Shown here one piece after another: positions 54,519-64,000 of a stretch of DNA of 64,000 nucleotides. The position numbers and the translations under genes were made by a program. Positions within the stretch are counted from its first letter, which is position 1; each line of letters starts with the position of its first letter. The notes under the pieces were generated by a model, which saw nothing but the letters and a program-made list of their open reading frames with translations, did no database searches and was not told the DNA's origin. The DNA is taken from contig CM055100.1 in the NCBI GenBank assembly GCA_029204225.1, positions 65,511,812-65,575,811 on the forward strand. Direction: 5' to 3'. Source of the stretch: Diphasiastrum complanatum. Taxonomy: Eukaryota > Streptophyta > Lycopodiopsida > Lycopodiales > Lycopodiaceae.

Positions 54519-56760
54519 TGTTTACATTGTCTAGAACTATGCATAACAAAAGTATGCATGTGTATCTTGTAATGAAGATCCTCAATTTTGATGTAGAATT
54601 CATGATCAACTCTGATCTCAACTCGATGTAGAACTTTCTTCGTATGATGATGTAGAATTTCCTTTGAATGTCGATCCTTTTCTTATGAACCTGCTTCATA
54701 TGACTTCTCAATGTCTTGCTTTAGTCTTCATGTCTCTTTAGTGTATGTGTGACCACCATGAGTTCAACATATCACCCGATTCCTTGACTTCCTTTGAATC
54801 AAAGAACTTTGACTCCCCCTGAATCAAATAATGTAGACATAATAACTTTTGCCTTAACCTTGAGATTTTTGCTTGAAGATTGACTCCCTTGATCTCTTTG
54901 AACATCTTTCAAGCTACCACAAATGTAAGGATCTCCCCAACATTCATAGAGAAAAAATAATTCTCTTTGATTACAGTAACACCATCATGATAACCATAAG
55001 TAGGAAATAGATCTACAAATGTCAACGTCAAATCTCATCCATCAACACCCACTTTAGAAACCTGTACTTCCTAAGTAGTCGGCTCCACTTGTGTTGATTC
55101 CTTGAATTGAACCCATTTCAATTCTCCTGGTACTCTCATAAGTTACCACTTGTGATGAACTTGATGGACTTTGGCTGAACTACTCCACCTGGATGTCCAC
55201 TTCATGTTTGCATTCCAACCACTCACTCCAAATAGAATAGAATATCATCCATTAACCAACCAAATATGCAAGTAAAAGAGCATCCCCAATAGAAAGATAA
55301 ATGTATACAATACTTCCTCACCCAAAGTAACTGATACTCCCCTTCAAATACTTTTTCACACAAAGTACTTGACATGATCTTTTCCATGGAATCTCCTACC
55401 TCTATCTCAACCTAGAAAGCATTTCATCATGATATTTATTCTGAAACTTTGTCATATGCAAACTTGGTGTACGTCCATCTTCAACCATGTTGTTTTTCTT
55501 GAAGCTAACTAAACAACAACCTATACTGTTGATTTTCAACGGCTAATCAACAACCTTGGTTTCCAATCTTATAACAGAATCTACCACATGACAGAACATG
55601 AACTTGGATAGATTCTAGAACTTTTCTCCAACTCAAAATAGAATTGATCTCACTTAGTACCACCACATGAACAATCAACTATGACTTGGATGGTATCCAG
55701 GAATTACATGACAACCACAACAAGCAATCACTTTGACTACTCATAAATATGAAGTGATACTAGTTAAGATAGACAAGAAAGTTTCTACAATGTAACCAAG
55801 TTACTATGACTTGAATACCTGTCCTTTGAACTTAGCCCTGTTCAAACGTTCTTGTTCTGATTTTCACCTGATCCTTAAACTTTTTACCTTTTGATCTTCA
55901 AGCTCCTGATATTTGACCCTGTTAGAATTCCCTTGATTCTAACCTGATTCAAGCCTGCTCGAACTTGAACCATCCCTTTCTTAGTCTCCATAGAACTATC
56001 TCCAGCGATCTACCTGTTTCCAGCGATCAGGTACTACAGTAGACAGTGAATTGTCAAAAGTGAGCAGGTCTGCAGTTCTAACAGCAGTGAACATGTTTGC
56101 AGTTTCAGCGAACAATGTTGTAGCAGCGATTCAGTCACTCAGGAACTAGTTCAGCAGCGATCTGATCCCAGTGACCAGTCAGCAATCTGTTTTCCAGCTA
56201 CAATCTGATTTTTCCAGCAGCGATTTTTTTCCAGCAGACAACAAATAGTTCCGCAGCCGGCAATCATATTGGAGGCAGCGATCTGTAGGCAATAGAATAT
56301 GATACAGCTAGTGTTCCAGCTCAGCCATGATCTGATTCCAGCGATCCAACTCTCAGGTGTTAAGTAGCGATCCAACATGCAGCCAACCAGCGATCTGTCT
56401 TCAACACCTGCGACCTGCAATTTGCAACAGATCTGTCCAGCCCAGCCTATAGCTTCCCTCCGACAATCCAATCTTCTCCTAGAAGATTATCGTTGTGATA
56501 ACAGCATTGTCTCCACGCTTTGCTGTCCTATAACAACCTGAAATCTGAGGAAGATTCCATAATCTCCTCTTGCAGCTCAGCTCTTTTCCTTGTACACCGG
56601 ATCTTCTCCCACAAAGCTGCCACCGTTGTAGTTGAAGATGAAACTTGAAAGCTGGCTAGGGACACCACCTGCACCTGTTTTTCTCCTTGGCCAAATCAAT
56701 TCCTTGTGAATTGATTCCGTTCATTGGAATACCTCCTTGTTTAGTCGAATCTTGAACCTT
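54519..56760 (-). other. Internal region of element M, non-coding
   Basis: No frame shows Gag or Pol motifs. The PBS-proximal part (56000-56420) repeats CCAGCAGCGATCTG-like words many times, giving a minus-strand 106-codon frame (56151-56471) that is a by-product of the repeats. The PPT-proximal half is AT-rich with GATGTAGAA-type words. Confidence 0.6.
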
Positions 56761-56772
56761 GCTCTGATACCA

Positions 56773-57236
56773 TGTTAGAAAACCGACTTGATCATACAAG
56801 TAACCCAAGGCAAGATTCGTATTGTTGTTAGACAATAGTCATACACATGAGAGAGAACAACAATGATGAAGAGATGTACTCCAACTATGTCCCATTACAA
56901 ATGAGGTAGGGTGCCAGCCTACATATATATTTTCTCTAAACTATGTGTAAGGTAAAAAGCATAAAGCAAATAGCAAAAGACAAAAAGCTAATTGCTATAA
57001 TTACTACCTATATTGGGTAAACACCCAAGATGAGTTTCTAAGTGATAAAATCTAGTAGTAGTGCGCCCACCTATATGCATGACTAAAAAACGACTTTACT
57101 ATAAATAGTAATGACCCTAAAATACGACTTACTATAAATAGTAATGCCCCCCCCTATAATAGCATGCAGGCATGGCCAAACTATCATTAATTAATCCTAA
57201 ATGATAACATTAGGGGTACTAAAGTAAACATTAACA
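56773..57236 (-). repeat. 5' LTR of element M (464 bp)
   Basis: TGTTAATGTTTACTTTAG...GTTTTCTAACA on the minus strand, followed by the PBS on its left. It is the uninterrupted copy against which the hAT-like insertion can be defined. Confidence 0.9.
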
Positions 57237-58290
57237 CATGCATGGACCAATACTTGCACATGCAAAAGTAAATTGCTGGCAAATCGGGATGTCCTAGAGT
57301 ATGTAAAAAACACAATTTTGAGGATCTTGGATCTAATAAGCCCACAAGTTGTCTTGAGGCTTAAAAGATCACATGCAATTAACATGCATTGACATGCAAG
57401 AACATTTCAGCAACATGCAAATGCAACAACATGCAAGAGCATGCACTGACCATGCAAGGTCTAGGAGTGGTGTAGGGGTATTCCTAGACCCAAAACACTT
57501 GTAAAGAGATGGATCGGCTGGCTGGAAACATTTGATCCAGATCTGTATGTAGCTGTGACAGCAAGCTCAAAGTTTCAACAAGATCATCAAAATGCATTAA
57601 AGACACTTTAGAAAGTGTATGGATAAATGTGCAATGATCTACACAATTTGGATCACCAAATGATTAAGAATTATGATCCTAGAAAATGGCAGATTGGATC
57701 TATAATTCAGGACAGCAAAAAGCAAACTTTACTAGATGGAAAGAATTAAATGAAATGAACATAAATAGAAGAGACAATACCATCGAGACATCAAGAACAA
57801 AAAATGTAGGGAAGAGGGGGTGGCTCTCCGCCCTCTCCAATCAATCTCTCCACCACAAATGATCTCTCTTGGATACACGATGGAGGAGTGGAGAGCCCCT
57901 TTTATAATTTTTGTTGAGAACAAGGTTACATTGCATGGTAGCAGGTTGATGAGCTAAGTAGAGTTCCTCTAGGTGTTTGCATGCATTCTCTCCATGCATG
58001 AGTCCCAAGGAAGGACCTAGAGAGAGATTAAAAATGTTAGGACCCAAGTAGACTCTTGCATGTCAAGAGTTTGGACCCAACTTAAAATAATTAACTTAGG
58101 ACCTTAGGAACCTAAGTAATTAAATTAATTTTTTAACTACCTTGCCAACATCTTGCAAGAAGGGTCTCCAACTTAAAATATACCTTGACTCTCGATTTTT
58201 ATGTTGTCTATTTTTTTATTTCTTTTACATGGTGAACAAAATAACTAGGGGAATTTTTGTGAATGCTTACAAATGATAACAGCTCAACAC

Positions 58291-59208
58291 TTATCCAATT
58301 CCCGTGGAAGGAAATGGTACTTTACCATGCACTTGTACCTCGAATTGATTGATGCTGGAAACCCTAGCATCTCCTTGAGTTGTAGAGATTGTCTCTACTA
58401 TGTAAGCAACTCCATGCGGATTGAAGATGTCTCCGTCCTCCGACTCTTCTGAATCTTCAAAAGAGTATAAACTTCTTCTTTCCTCCATTTGCCTCATAAT
58501 GAGATGATCAAAATAGGCATTCACTTCCTCTTGGGTGAGTAGATTTGGCCTCTGTAGAGAATAGTCTTCAACTGCATCAAAGGTTTCTTTAACTTCAGAT
58601 TTGATGTCAAGAGCTCCCCTTGAAGGATTGCTTTCCTTCATAAATGATTGTTGATGCAAACACTCCAACATTTGGACATCAGCACTTTTGGATGCTGCCA
58701 CATGCAACACTGGCAAGGGCTCAGGAACTGTCATCTTTGGAACTGTCATTGGCTCTAGGCAAACTGCATCCTTACGTGGCTGCATCACTAGTTGAACTGC
58801 ACTTGCATCTGTTTGCACCTGCAAGAAAGGATCATATTCTAGCAAGGCATTTTCTAAGTCCAAGATTACTTGTTCATGTCTGAAGCTGTTTTCATCCTGC
58901 TCCAGACAAGACAAAAAATCATTTATAGTTTGTTGAAACTCCCCTTCAAGGTGAGCTTCTGGAATCATTTCCTTCATTATAGAAGGTAGCTGCAGGTCTT
59001 CAGGAACCTGCATGCAATATTTCTCCACAATGGGAGACAAATTCATAGGCACATGCATAGACACTAATTTCTCAGTATCATTCTGCATGCACTTGGTGGA
59101 GGTTTGTGCAACATATGTCATAGGCATAGCTGTATTCAGTTTCTTGATGATAAGAACACTCGGGCTTCTCATCTGGAAAGCCTTTTCTAGGTTGTCTGCT
59201 TCTATCAG
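58291..59208 (-). CDS. Unrecognised ORF (293 codons from ATG 59172) of element L
   Basis: Continues in the Gag zinc-knuckle frame after one TAG at 59209-59211 and stops 9 bp from the 3' LTR. The first ATG is at 59172 (MRSPSVLIIKKLN). The protein is acidic: residues 60-135 include EFQQTINDFLSCLEQDEN and HEQVILDLENALLEYDPF (likely helical). The C-terminal part has LLTQEEVNAYFDHLIMRQME and the very acidic FEDSEESEDGDIFNPHG, and ends QFEVQVHGKVPFPSTGIG. I see no protease D-S/T-G, zinc, RT or envelope-like membrane segment. It could be a Gag C-terminal extension, a captured host gene fragment, or an element-specific protein. It occupies the place where pol would be. The open length argues for past selection. 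Confidence 0.6.
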   Translation of the reverse strand: MIEADNLEKAFQMRSPSVLIIKKLNTAMPMTYVAQTSTKCMQNDTEKLVSMHVPMNLSPIVEKYCMQVPEDLQLPSIMKEMIPEAHLEGEFQQTINDFLSCLEQDENSFRHEQVILDLENALLEYDPFLQVQTDASAVQLVMQPRKDAVCLEPMTVPKMTVPEPLPVLHVAASKSADVQMLECLHQQSFMKESNPSRGALDIKSEVKETFDAVEDYSLQRPNLLTQEEVNAYFDHLIMRQMEERRSLYSFEDSEESEDGDIFNPHGVAYIVETISTTQGDARVSSINQFEVQVHGKVPFPSTGIG

Positions 59209-59211
59209 CTA

Positions 59212-59960
59212 CATTTGCAACTGCATGTGTTTCTGCTTCTTGCTGTTTACCTTTGAATGCAATTTTGAAGTTATCTTGTGCCCTCTTGTCACCTTCTTAC
59301 AGAATTTACAAGAAATATAAGGATTGAAGAAACAAGAATGTTTAGAATGTCCAACTTTATCACAATGTTGACATTTGTTGTCCTTGCTTGCCCTTGCCTT
59401 TTTTCGCATATAAAGCTTTAGCTCCTCCTTGAGAAGGTGAACCTCCTTGCCGCATGAGATACTCCTCTCGAAGGCTTTGAATGGCCTCTTCAAAGGATTT
59501 ACCTGTAAGAACAGGTCGCATGTAGATGTAGGAGGGTGGTAGCGCTTGTAGCAAGTATGTAAGCTTTTTTTCCTTGGGAGTTATTCTTCCTGCACTTCGA
59601 AGAGCACTAAACAAAGATTGCAATTTAGAAAGAAAAGTATCACAATCTGAAATTCCATCCCACTTTAAACTAGTAAGTTGCTCAAACAGATACAAGATTT
59701 GAGTTTGTGATTTAGATTCAAATCTTCGAGCAAGTTTGTCCCACATCTCCTTGGCTGTCGCAAAATCTGCAACAGTGAGAAAGATATCCTCAGAAACAGT
59801 TTGGGAGATAGTTACTTTAGCTTTCGTATCTGCATGCAACCAGACTTGAAGATTTTTCGAATCTTCTTCATAAGCTGCTGTATTTTATTACATCAGGTAC
59901 ATGCGGTTTGGGAATGGTCCCATCAACATAGGGCCACAGCTTCTCAGAAGTAGAAGCCAT
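59212..59960 (-). pseudogene. Copia-type gag of element L, two frameshifts
   Basis: An ATG at 59960, two bases inside the PBS, starts MASTSEKLWPYVDGTIPKPH. A frameshift near 59885 leads into the UBN2-type Gag core: LQVWLHADTKAKVTISQTV, ATAKEMWDKLARRFESKS, LYLFEQLTSLKWDGISDCDT, LLQALPPSYIYMRPVL. A second frameshift near 59400 leads to the nucleocapsid motif CQHCDKVGHSKHSC, a perfect CX2CX4HX4C, followed by a second CKFCKKVTRGH half-motif. A TAG at 59209-59211 then separates it from the 293-codon ORF in the same frame. Gag would bind and package the element's RNA. Confidence 0.85.
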
Positions 59961-59961
59961 A

Positions 59962-59973
59962 GCTCTGATACCA
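59962..59973 (-). other. Primer-binding site of element L
   Basis: The minus strand reads TGGTATCAGAGC one base inside the LTR end (...TTTCATAACA). Confidence 0.88.
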
Positions 59974-59974
59974 C

Positions 59975-61196
59975 TGTTATGAAATTGAGAATAGAGATAG
60001 AAAGGAGCTTTCAATTAAGGTTTACCAATCTAGGAAACCTTGATGGTCTTCTACAACTCAAAATAGCTCAACAGTACTTACATGCAATCAACATGCAAGC
60101 AAATATAGCGACATGCAAGTAATCCGAAAAATTCTAGAGACATGCATGCAACATGCATGGACCAGTACTTGCACATGCAAAAGGAAATTGCTAGCAAATC
60201 GGGAGTATGTAAAAAACACAATTTTGGATTATAAAGTTTAGCGAAAGCTTGAGGATCTTGGATCTAGTAAGCCCACAAGTTGTCTTGAGGCTTAAAAGAT
60301 CACATGCAATTGACATGCAAGAACATTTCAGCAACATGCAAGCTCATGCAACAACATGCAAGAGCATGCATTGGCCATGCAAGGTCTAGGGGTATTCCTA
60401 GACCCAAAACACTTGTAAAGAGATGGATTGGCTGGCTGGAAACATTTGATCCAGATCTGTATGTAGCTGTGACAGCAAGCTAAAAGATTCAACAAGATCA
60501 TCAAAATGCATAAAAAACACTTTAGAAAGTGTATAGATAAATGTGCAATGATCACAATTTGGATCACCAAATGATTAAGAATTATGATCCTAGAAAATGG
60601 CAGATTGGATCTATAATTCAGGACAGCGAAAATAACACTTTACTATATGGAAAGAATTAAATGAAATGAACATAAATAGAAGAGACAATACCATCGAGAC
60701 ATCAAGAACAAAAAATGTAGGGAAGAGGGGGTGGCTCTCCGCCCTCTCCAATCAATTTCTCCACTACAAATGATCTCTCTTGGATACACGATGGAGGAGT
60801 GGAGAGTTCCTTTTATAATTTTTGTTGAGAACAAGGTTACATTGCATGGTAGCAGGTTGATGAGCCAAGTAGAGTTCCTCTAGGTGTTTGCATGCATTCT
60901 CTCCATGCATGAGTCCCAAGGAAGGACCCACGAATTTCACCTCGAGAGAGATTAAAAATGTTAGGACCCAAGTAGACTCAAGAGTTTGGACCCAACTCAA
61001 AATAATTAACTTAGGACCTTAGGAACCTAAGTAATTAAATTAATTTTTTAACTACCTTGCCAACATCTTGCAAGAAGGGTCTCCAACTTAAAATATACCT
61101 TGACTCTCGATTTTTATGTTTTCTATTTTTTAATTTCTTTTACATGGTGAACAAATTAACTAGGGGATTTTTTGTGAATGCTTACAAATGATAACA
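59975..61196 (-). repeat. 5' LTR of element L (1222 bp)
   Basis: TGTTATCATTTGTAAGC at 61196 to ...CTCAATTTCATAACA at 59975 on the minus strand. The uninterrupted target of element M (GCAACATGCATGG) is readable near 60150. Confidence 0.9.
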
Positions 61197-62242
61197 AATT
61201 AAAGCACTCTTAAGCCTTGGGCTTGTGAGTATATATATTTTGAACATTATTGTGTCCTCCAACATGTTTGTGCGTCTTTTCCAACAAGACCATCTGAGGA
61301 CTAGTCTTTTGGTACACCTCGTTATGATTGAGCTCATTCTCATCAGTGACCCAATAGTTTCAAAAAGCTTAGTTTCATTTTAGTTGACATTTTTTTTTAA
61401 TTTCAAATCATCATCTTGCTATCAAGGGTATTGAATTCTTTTTAGTTCTCATAAGTATTTAGAATTATTTTGTTGCGCAATTGCATGTGAAGTGGGACCA
61501 ACCAAGAAAAGATGGCCTCAAAGGGAGTTTTGGTCTGCTTCATGTTGAGTAAATTGCTATGCCGTTGCTCTGGTAGTTTGAAGGTTTTTCATTATGGCTT
61601 TGCTCTTTGCATTATGCTTTCTTGCATCAAATTGCAAGGTCTAGCAAGCATGGGGAAAGAAAAAGCAATAAAAGTGCTACTGATCACTAGGCTAAACTTT
61701 TTCCAAAAATTTTCGGTCCTGGCCTATAATAAGTTGAGGTTGATAGAGGCCTAAAAAAATGCCAAAAGTGTCCCAAATCTGTCACGAAGTTGCAGATTTT
61801 GCACAATGTAAGAGCCAAATAAACCCCAAGCTTTGCCTAAAATCTATCACCAACCTTTTGTGCTATATATTGATTTCGAGCTTCTATTTATCTTTCCAAG
61901 CAAGAAATTATCATTTGAAGGTTTTGCTACTTTTAGGCCCATGTTGCAATTTGGATAGTCATTATCAAAGTATATGTTTTCCCAATGTCAAGTATATGCT
62001 ATGCTTGAGTAACAAACTCCAGTAATGGCCTTGTTTGAGAAAGCTGATGTCCTCATCAGGGCCAAACTAGAACCTAAGACTTATGGCGCAGGCTTGATTC
62101 ACCAACCAGATTTTATTCATAAATACAAAGGCACGGGCTTTACGTAAAACCTGTGTAAAGCTGCAATATGAGTTAAAGTACTTAGGCCCATGGAACTAAC
62201 AGCCAGCTTTATTGAAATGGAAAGAAAAGGTACCTGGGAGCT
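61197..62242. other. No feature recognised (possibly carrier intron)
   Basis: AT-rich. Two plus-strand frames of 80-88 codons (61512-61754, 61759-62025) show no known motif and no splice-site-bounded carrier exon. It separates elements L and O. Confidence 0.35.
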
Positions 62243-62690
62243 TGTTAGGGACCCAACTCCCTTGGGTCCGAACCCTAAACTTGAGAATGGACGATGATTG
62301 GGCCTGTAGACTTGATCGGTGACTCGTGAACCTGCATGGTTGCCACGTGTCATGATCTAGGTGTGCACATGGCTTGGAGTCTCTCTCCTTGGAGGTATAC
62401 AAGGGGAGGAGGACTCATTTGCCATCCATTCTATCTACCTAGGAGGAGGTGGATGGAGAGCGTGTGCACGGCCAAGATGTTTGCTAGCGTGAGGCGGGAG
62501 ATGGCTGAGAGCCTAGGCGGTGGTACGGGACGCCGTCTAGGATGGAGGTCGGATCCAGCTTGATACGGTCACAGGCCAGGGCACGGTGGGTGGACCCGGA
62601 TTAGGTCCTACGGCGGGGTGGAACGTGAATCGTTCGGTCTCTTGTGGTTAACCGGCACCTGGAGGTTTGTAGTAAGTAGGGATCATAACA
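62243..62690 (+). repeat. 5' LTR of element O (448 bp)
   Basis: TGTTAGGGACCC...GGGATCATAACA, followed two bases later by a PBS-like TGGTATTAGAGCC. GC-rich compared with the rest of the window. It contains CCACGTGTC at 62342. No partner LTR is in the window. Confidence 0.7.
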
Positions 62691-62692
62691 TA

Positions 62693-62705
62693 TGGTATTA
62701 GAGCC
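62693..62705 (+). other. Primer-binding site of element O
   Basis: TGGTATTAGAGCC, one mismatch from the initiator tRNA-Met complement. Confidence 0.75.
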
Positions 62706-63459
62706 ACTGCATGCTTTAAGCAGGTGCGTTGATCCGTAGAGTTTTTCTTGTAAGCTTCGGTGCTTCTGACGGATCTCAAAACGGGTTTAAAACGCATTTT
62801 TTATGCATCCTTTTGTGTTCTTCTTTCCGCTGTTTTTTTTAACAAAAGTTGAAGTAAAAGTTAAAAAAAAAAACAGTTGGGGCCCCAAGGAGGACCTGCC
62901 ATGTGGCACTGTCAAGGAAAGGACAGGTGGCGGCCCTTCTTACCACTGATTCGCTCGATGGGCCCTCCTCAGCGTTGGGAAAATTTCAACTCCCTCATTG
63001 CTGTCTGACCAGCGATGGTCCTTTGAAATTTGTAGGGAAACTGCCACGTGGCACTGTTTGGGCCCGGACAGGTGTCTATAGGCAGCGTTTTCCTATTTCG
63101 TTCCTTTTCTGATCCTTGGCTGGTGAAATCGGCACCCTCCCAACACGTATAAAACGTTTTCTCCAGATCTATCCTTGTTTTCCAGCGATGGACAATCTGA
63201 AGTAAATCAAAAAAAGAGAAGGGGGGGGGGGCGGGGGGGGCGCTGTAGGCTACCTGGCAGATTGCTAGGAGATGGCCAGAAGGCTGAGGTGGAGGCTAGG
63301 TGGCAAGGTAGGGCCACTTGGCAGGTAGTGGGATGGCACGGGAGAGGGAGGCATACCTCTCCTATGCATCTGTTTTTTGTGAAAAGAAGTGGAGGTGGTG
63401 GTGCATCCTTCTCTTTGTTCTCTCTTATTCCTCTTGGCAGCCACGGACAATACCATTTG
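62706..63459 (+). other. Leader of element O, gag and protease missing
   Basis: It contains two copies of a GCCAYGTGGCACTGT-type word (62898 and 63047), a G-rich tract (63221-63240) and GGTGGTGG words. No Gag, protease or N-terminal RT trace is seen, so more than 2 kb of coding sequence has been lost between PBS and RT. Confidence 0.55.
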
Positions 63460-64000
63460 GTTTGTGAAGAGGTGTTTTTCCAGAAAAGGTTGTTATACCT
63501 TGGTCAAATTATTTCGGACCATGGGTTGGAAATTGACCCAAATAAAGTCTGACAAGTACGTGAATGGCCTATCCCTAAAACCATCCGGGAGGTTAAGTCC
63601 TTTTTGGGCTTTACGGGTTTTTTTCATAGATTCATCTTGAACTATGCATTAATTGCATTGGCCTTGACGAATGTCCTCAGAGGGACTAAAAGAGTTAGCC
63701 GGCACAATAAGTTCAGTCCTCCGGTTACTTGGACTGAAGAGTTGAATCAGAGTTTTGAAAACCTCAAATACTGTGTAACTACAACACCTATTCTACACAT
63801 AGTGGATCCTAACAAGCCGTATGTACTTGAAACGGATGCCAGTGACTATGTTATAGGCGCAGTCCTATACCAGGATGGTAGGCCGGTAGCTTTTGAAAGC
63901 AAGAAGTTGGACCCTGCTCAAAGGCGGTATTCCACTTATGACAAGGAACTTTTTGCTGTTATTCATGCCCTAAAAGTTTGGAGACATTATTTGTATGGCT
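63460..64000 (+). pseudogene. Ty3/gypsy RT end and RNase H, element O (runs off window)
   Basis: VFFQKRLLYLGQIISDHGLE (RT palm end) is followed by a TGA at 63550-63552. The same frame then continues: VREWPIPKTIREVKSFLGFT, YVLETDASDYVIGAVLYQDG (first RNase H Asp), RPVAFESKKLDPAQRRYST and DKELFAVIHALKVWRHYL. It is open to base 64000, where the window cuts it. It is much better preserved than the minus-strand copy at 28800-29490, so element O is probably younger. Confidence 0.9.

Larger units (their letters stand above)
53063..57236 (-). mobile_element. LTR element M, non-coding, inserted in the LTR of L
   Basis: Bounded by TGTTAG...TTAACA and the 5-bp TSD CATGC (53058-53062 and 57237-57241). 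Minus order is 5' LTR 57236-56773 (464 bp), PBS TGGTATCAGAGC (56761-56772), 2.25-kb internal region, PPT TTAAGGGGGAG (54508-54518), 3' LTR 54507-53063. The 3' LTR carries a hAT-like insertion. The internal region has no gag or pol trace, so this is a LARD-like or large TRIM-like element that needs proteins from elsewhere. Confidence 0.9.
52881..58281 (-). repeat. 3' LTR of element L, split by element M
   Basis: It consists of 52881-53057 plus 57242-58281 and matches 59975-61196. It begins TGTTATCATTTGTAAGC on the minus strand at 58281. The break at ...GCAACATGC is where element M inserted. The LTR is rich in (A)CATGCA(A) words (57385-57460, 60300-60385). Confidence 0.88.
52881..61196 (-). mobile_element. 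LTR element L: Gag-only copia-type element with an extra ORF
   Basis: Minus orientation. 5' LTR 61196 to 59975 (1222 bp), PBS, gag, 293-codon ORF, 3' LTR 58281 to 52881 (about 1222 bp after removing a 4174-bp insert and its TSD). The internal region is only 1693 bp and contains no protease, integrase or RT trace. This fits the TR-GAG class of non-autonomous plant LTR elements. The terminal three bases at 52881 (CCA for TGT) are degraded and no TSD is recognisable; the right flank is AATTA. Confidence 0.88.

Noticed and set aside
56151-56471. 106-codon minus frame in element M
   Set aside because: It arises from repeated CAGCGATCTG-like words. Cys/Trp-rich composition reflects the repeat, not a protein family.
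61512-62025. Two plus-strand frames that might be carrier exons
   Set aside because: They lack carrier signatures (PX[DE]XX[RK], the GG..AG helices) and suitable phase-0 acceptor sites.

Overview
This is a stretch of plant nuclear genome, eukaryotic and very rich in retrotransposons. The evidence is spliced genes with GT..AG introns, a nucleus-encoded plastid acyl carrier protein with a transit peptide, a plant-type mitochondrial carrier exon, Ty1/copia primer-binding sites matching initiator tRNA-Met (TGGTATCAGAGC), Ty3/gypsy chromovirus relics and long (GA)n/(CT)n tracts. Introns of 2.8 and 4.9 kb and deep nesting of elements suggest a large genome. A fern or another non-flowering lineage is possible, but the sequence alone does not settle it. 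I see no prokaryotic operons, CRISPR arrays, tRNA or rRNA genes.

Only three host loci are well supported. (1) 8420-9074, minus: a four-pass, tetraspanin-like membrane protein whose single reading frame is broken by a 4-bp tandem duplication. (2) 18865-27279, plus: a complete four-exon plastid acyl carrier protein gene of 141 codons, with all introns in phase 0 and a G-box 142 bp upstream of the ATG. (3) 51762-52052, plus: the first exon of a mitochondrial substrate carrier, ending at a good splice donor. The following 12 kb is filled by nested transposons and shows no further exon.

The rest is mobile DNA and its debris. 399-4640 is a decayed copia element (+), whose RT tail and LTR tail have become a ~372-bp tandem array (4600-5960) that grades into AT-rich modules and poly-C tracts (to 7650). 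10740-14382 is a copia element (+) that stops after integrase. 15240-17255 holds gypsy gag and copia LTR fragments. 28305-37080 is a chromovirus-type gypsy element (-), split by a copia element (30280-35628, TSD TTGCC) that itself carries a solo LTR (31339-31817, TSD TTCTT). 39180-46170 is a copia element (+) interrupted by 4.3 kb of other LTR-element pieces in both orientations. 47230-49050 is a copia relic (-) with a dead integrase. 52881-61196 is a Gag-only LTR element (-) carrying an unrecognised 293-codon ORF. Its 3' LTR holds another LTR element (53063-57236, TSD CATGC), whose own LTR holds a 949-bp hAT-like insertion (53232-54180, 8-bp TSD CTCTAAAC). 62243-64000 is the 5' end of an internally deleted gypsy element (+) that runs off the window.

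The relative order of insertions can be read directly from four perfect target-site duplications. The most unusual objects are the Gag-only element with its 293-codon ORF, the retrotransposon-derived satellite near the left end, and the frameshifted membrane-protein gene.
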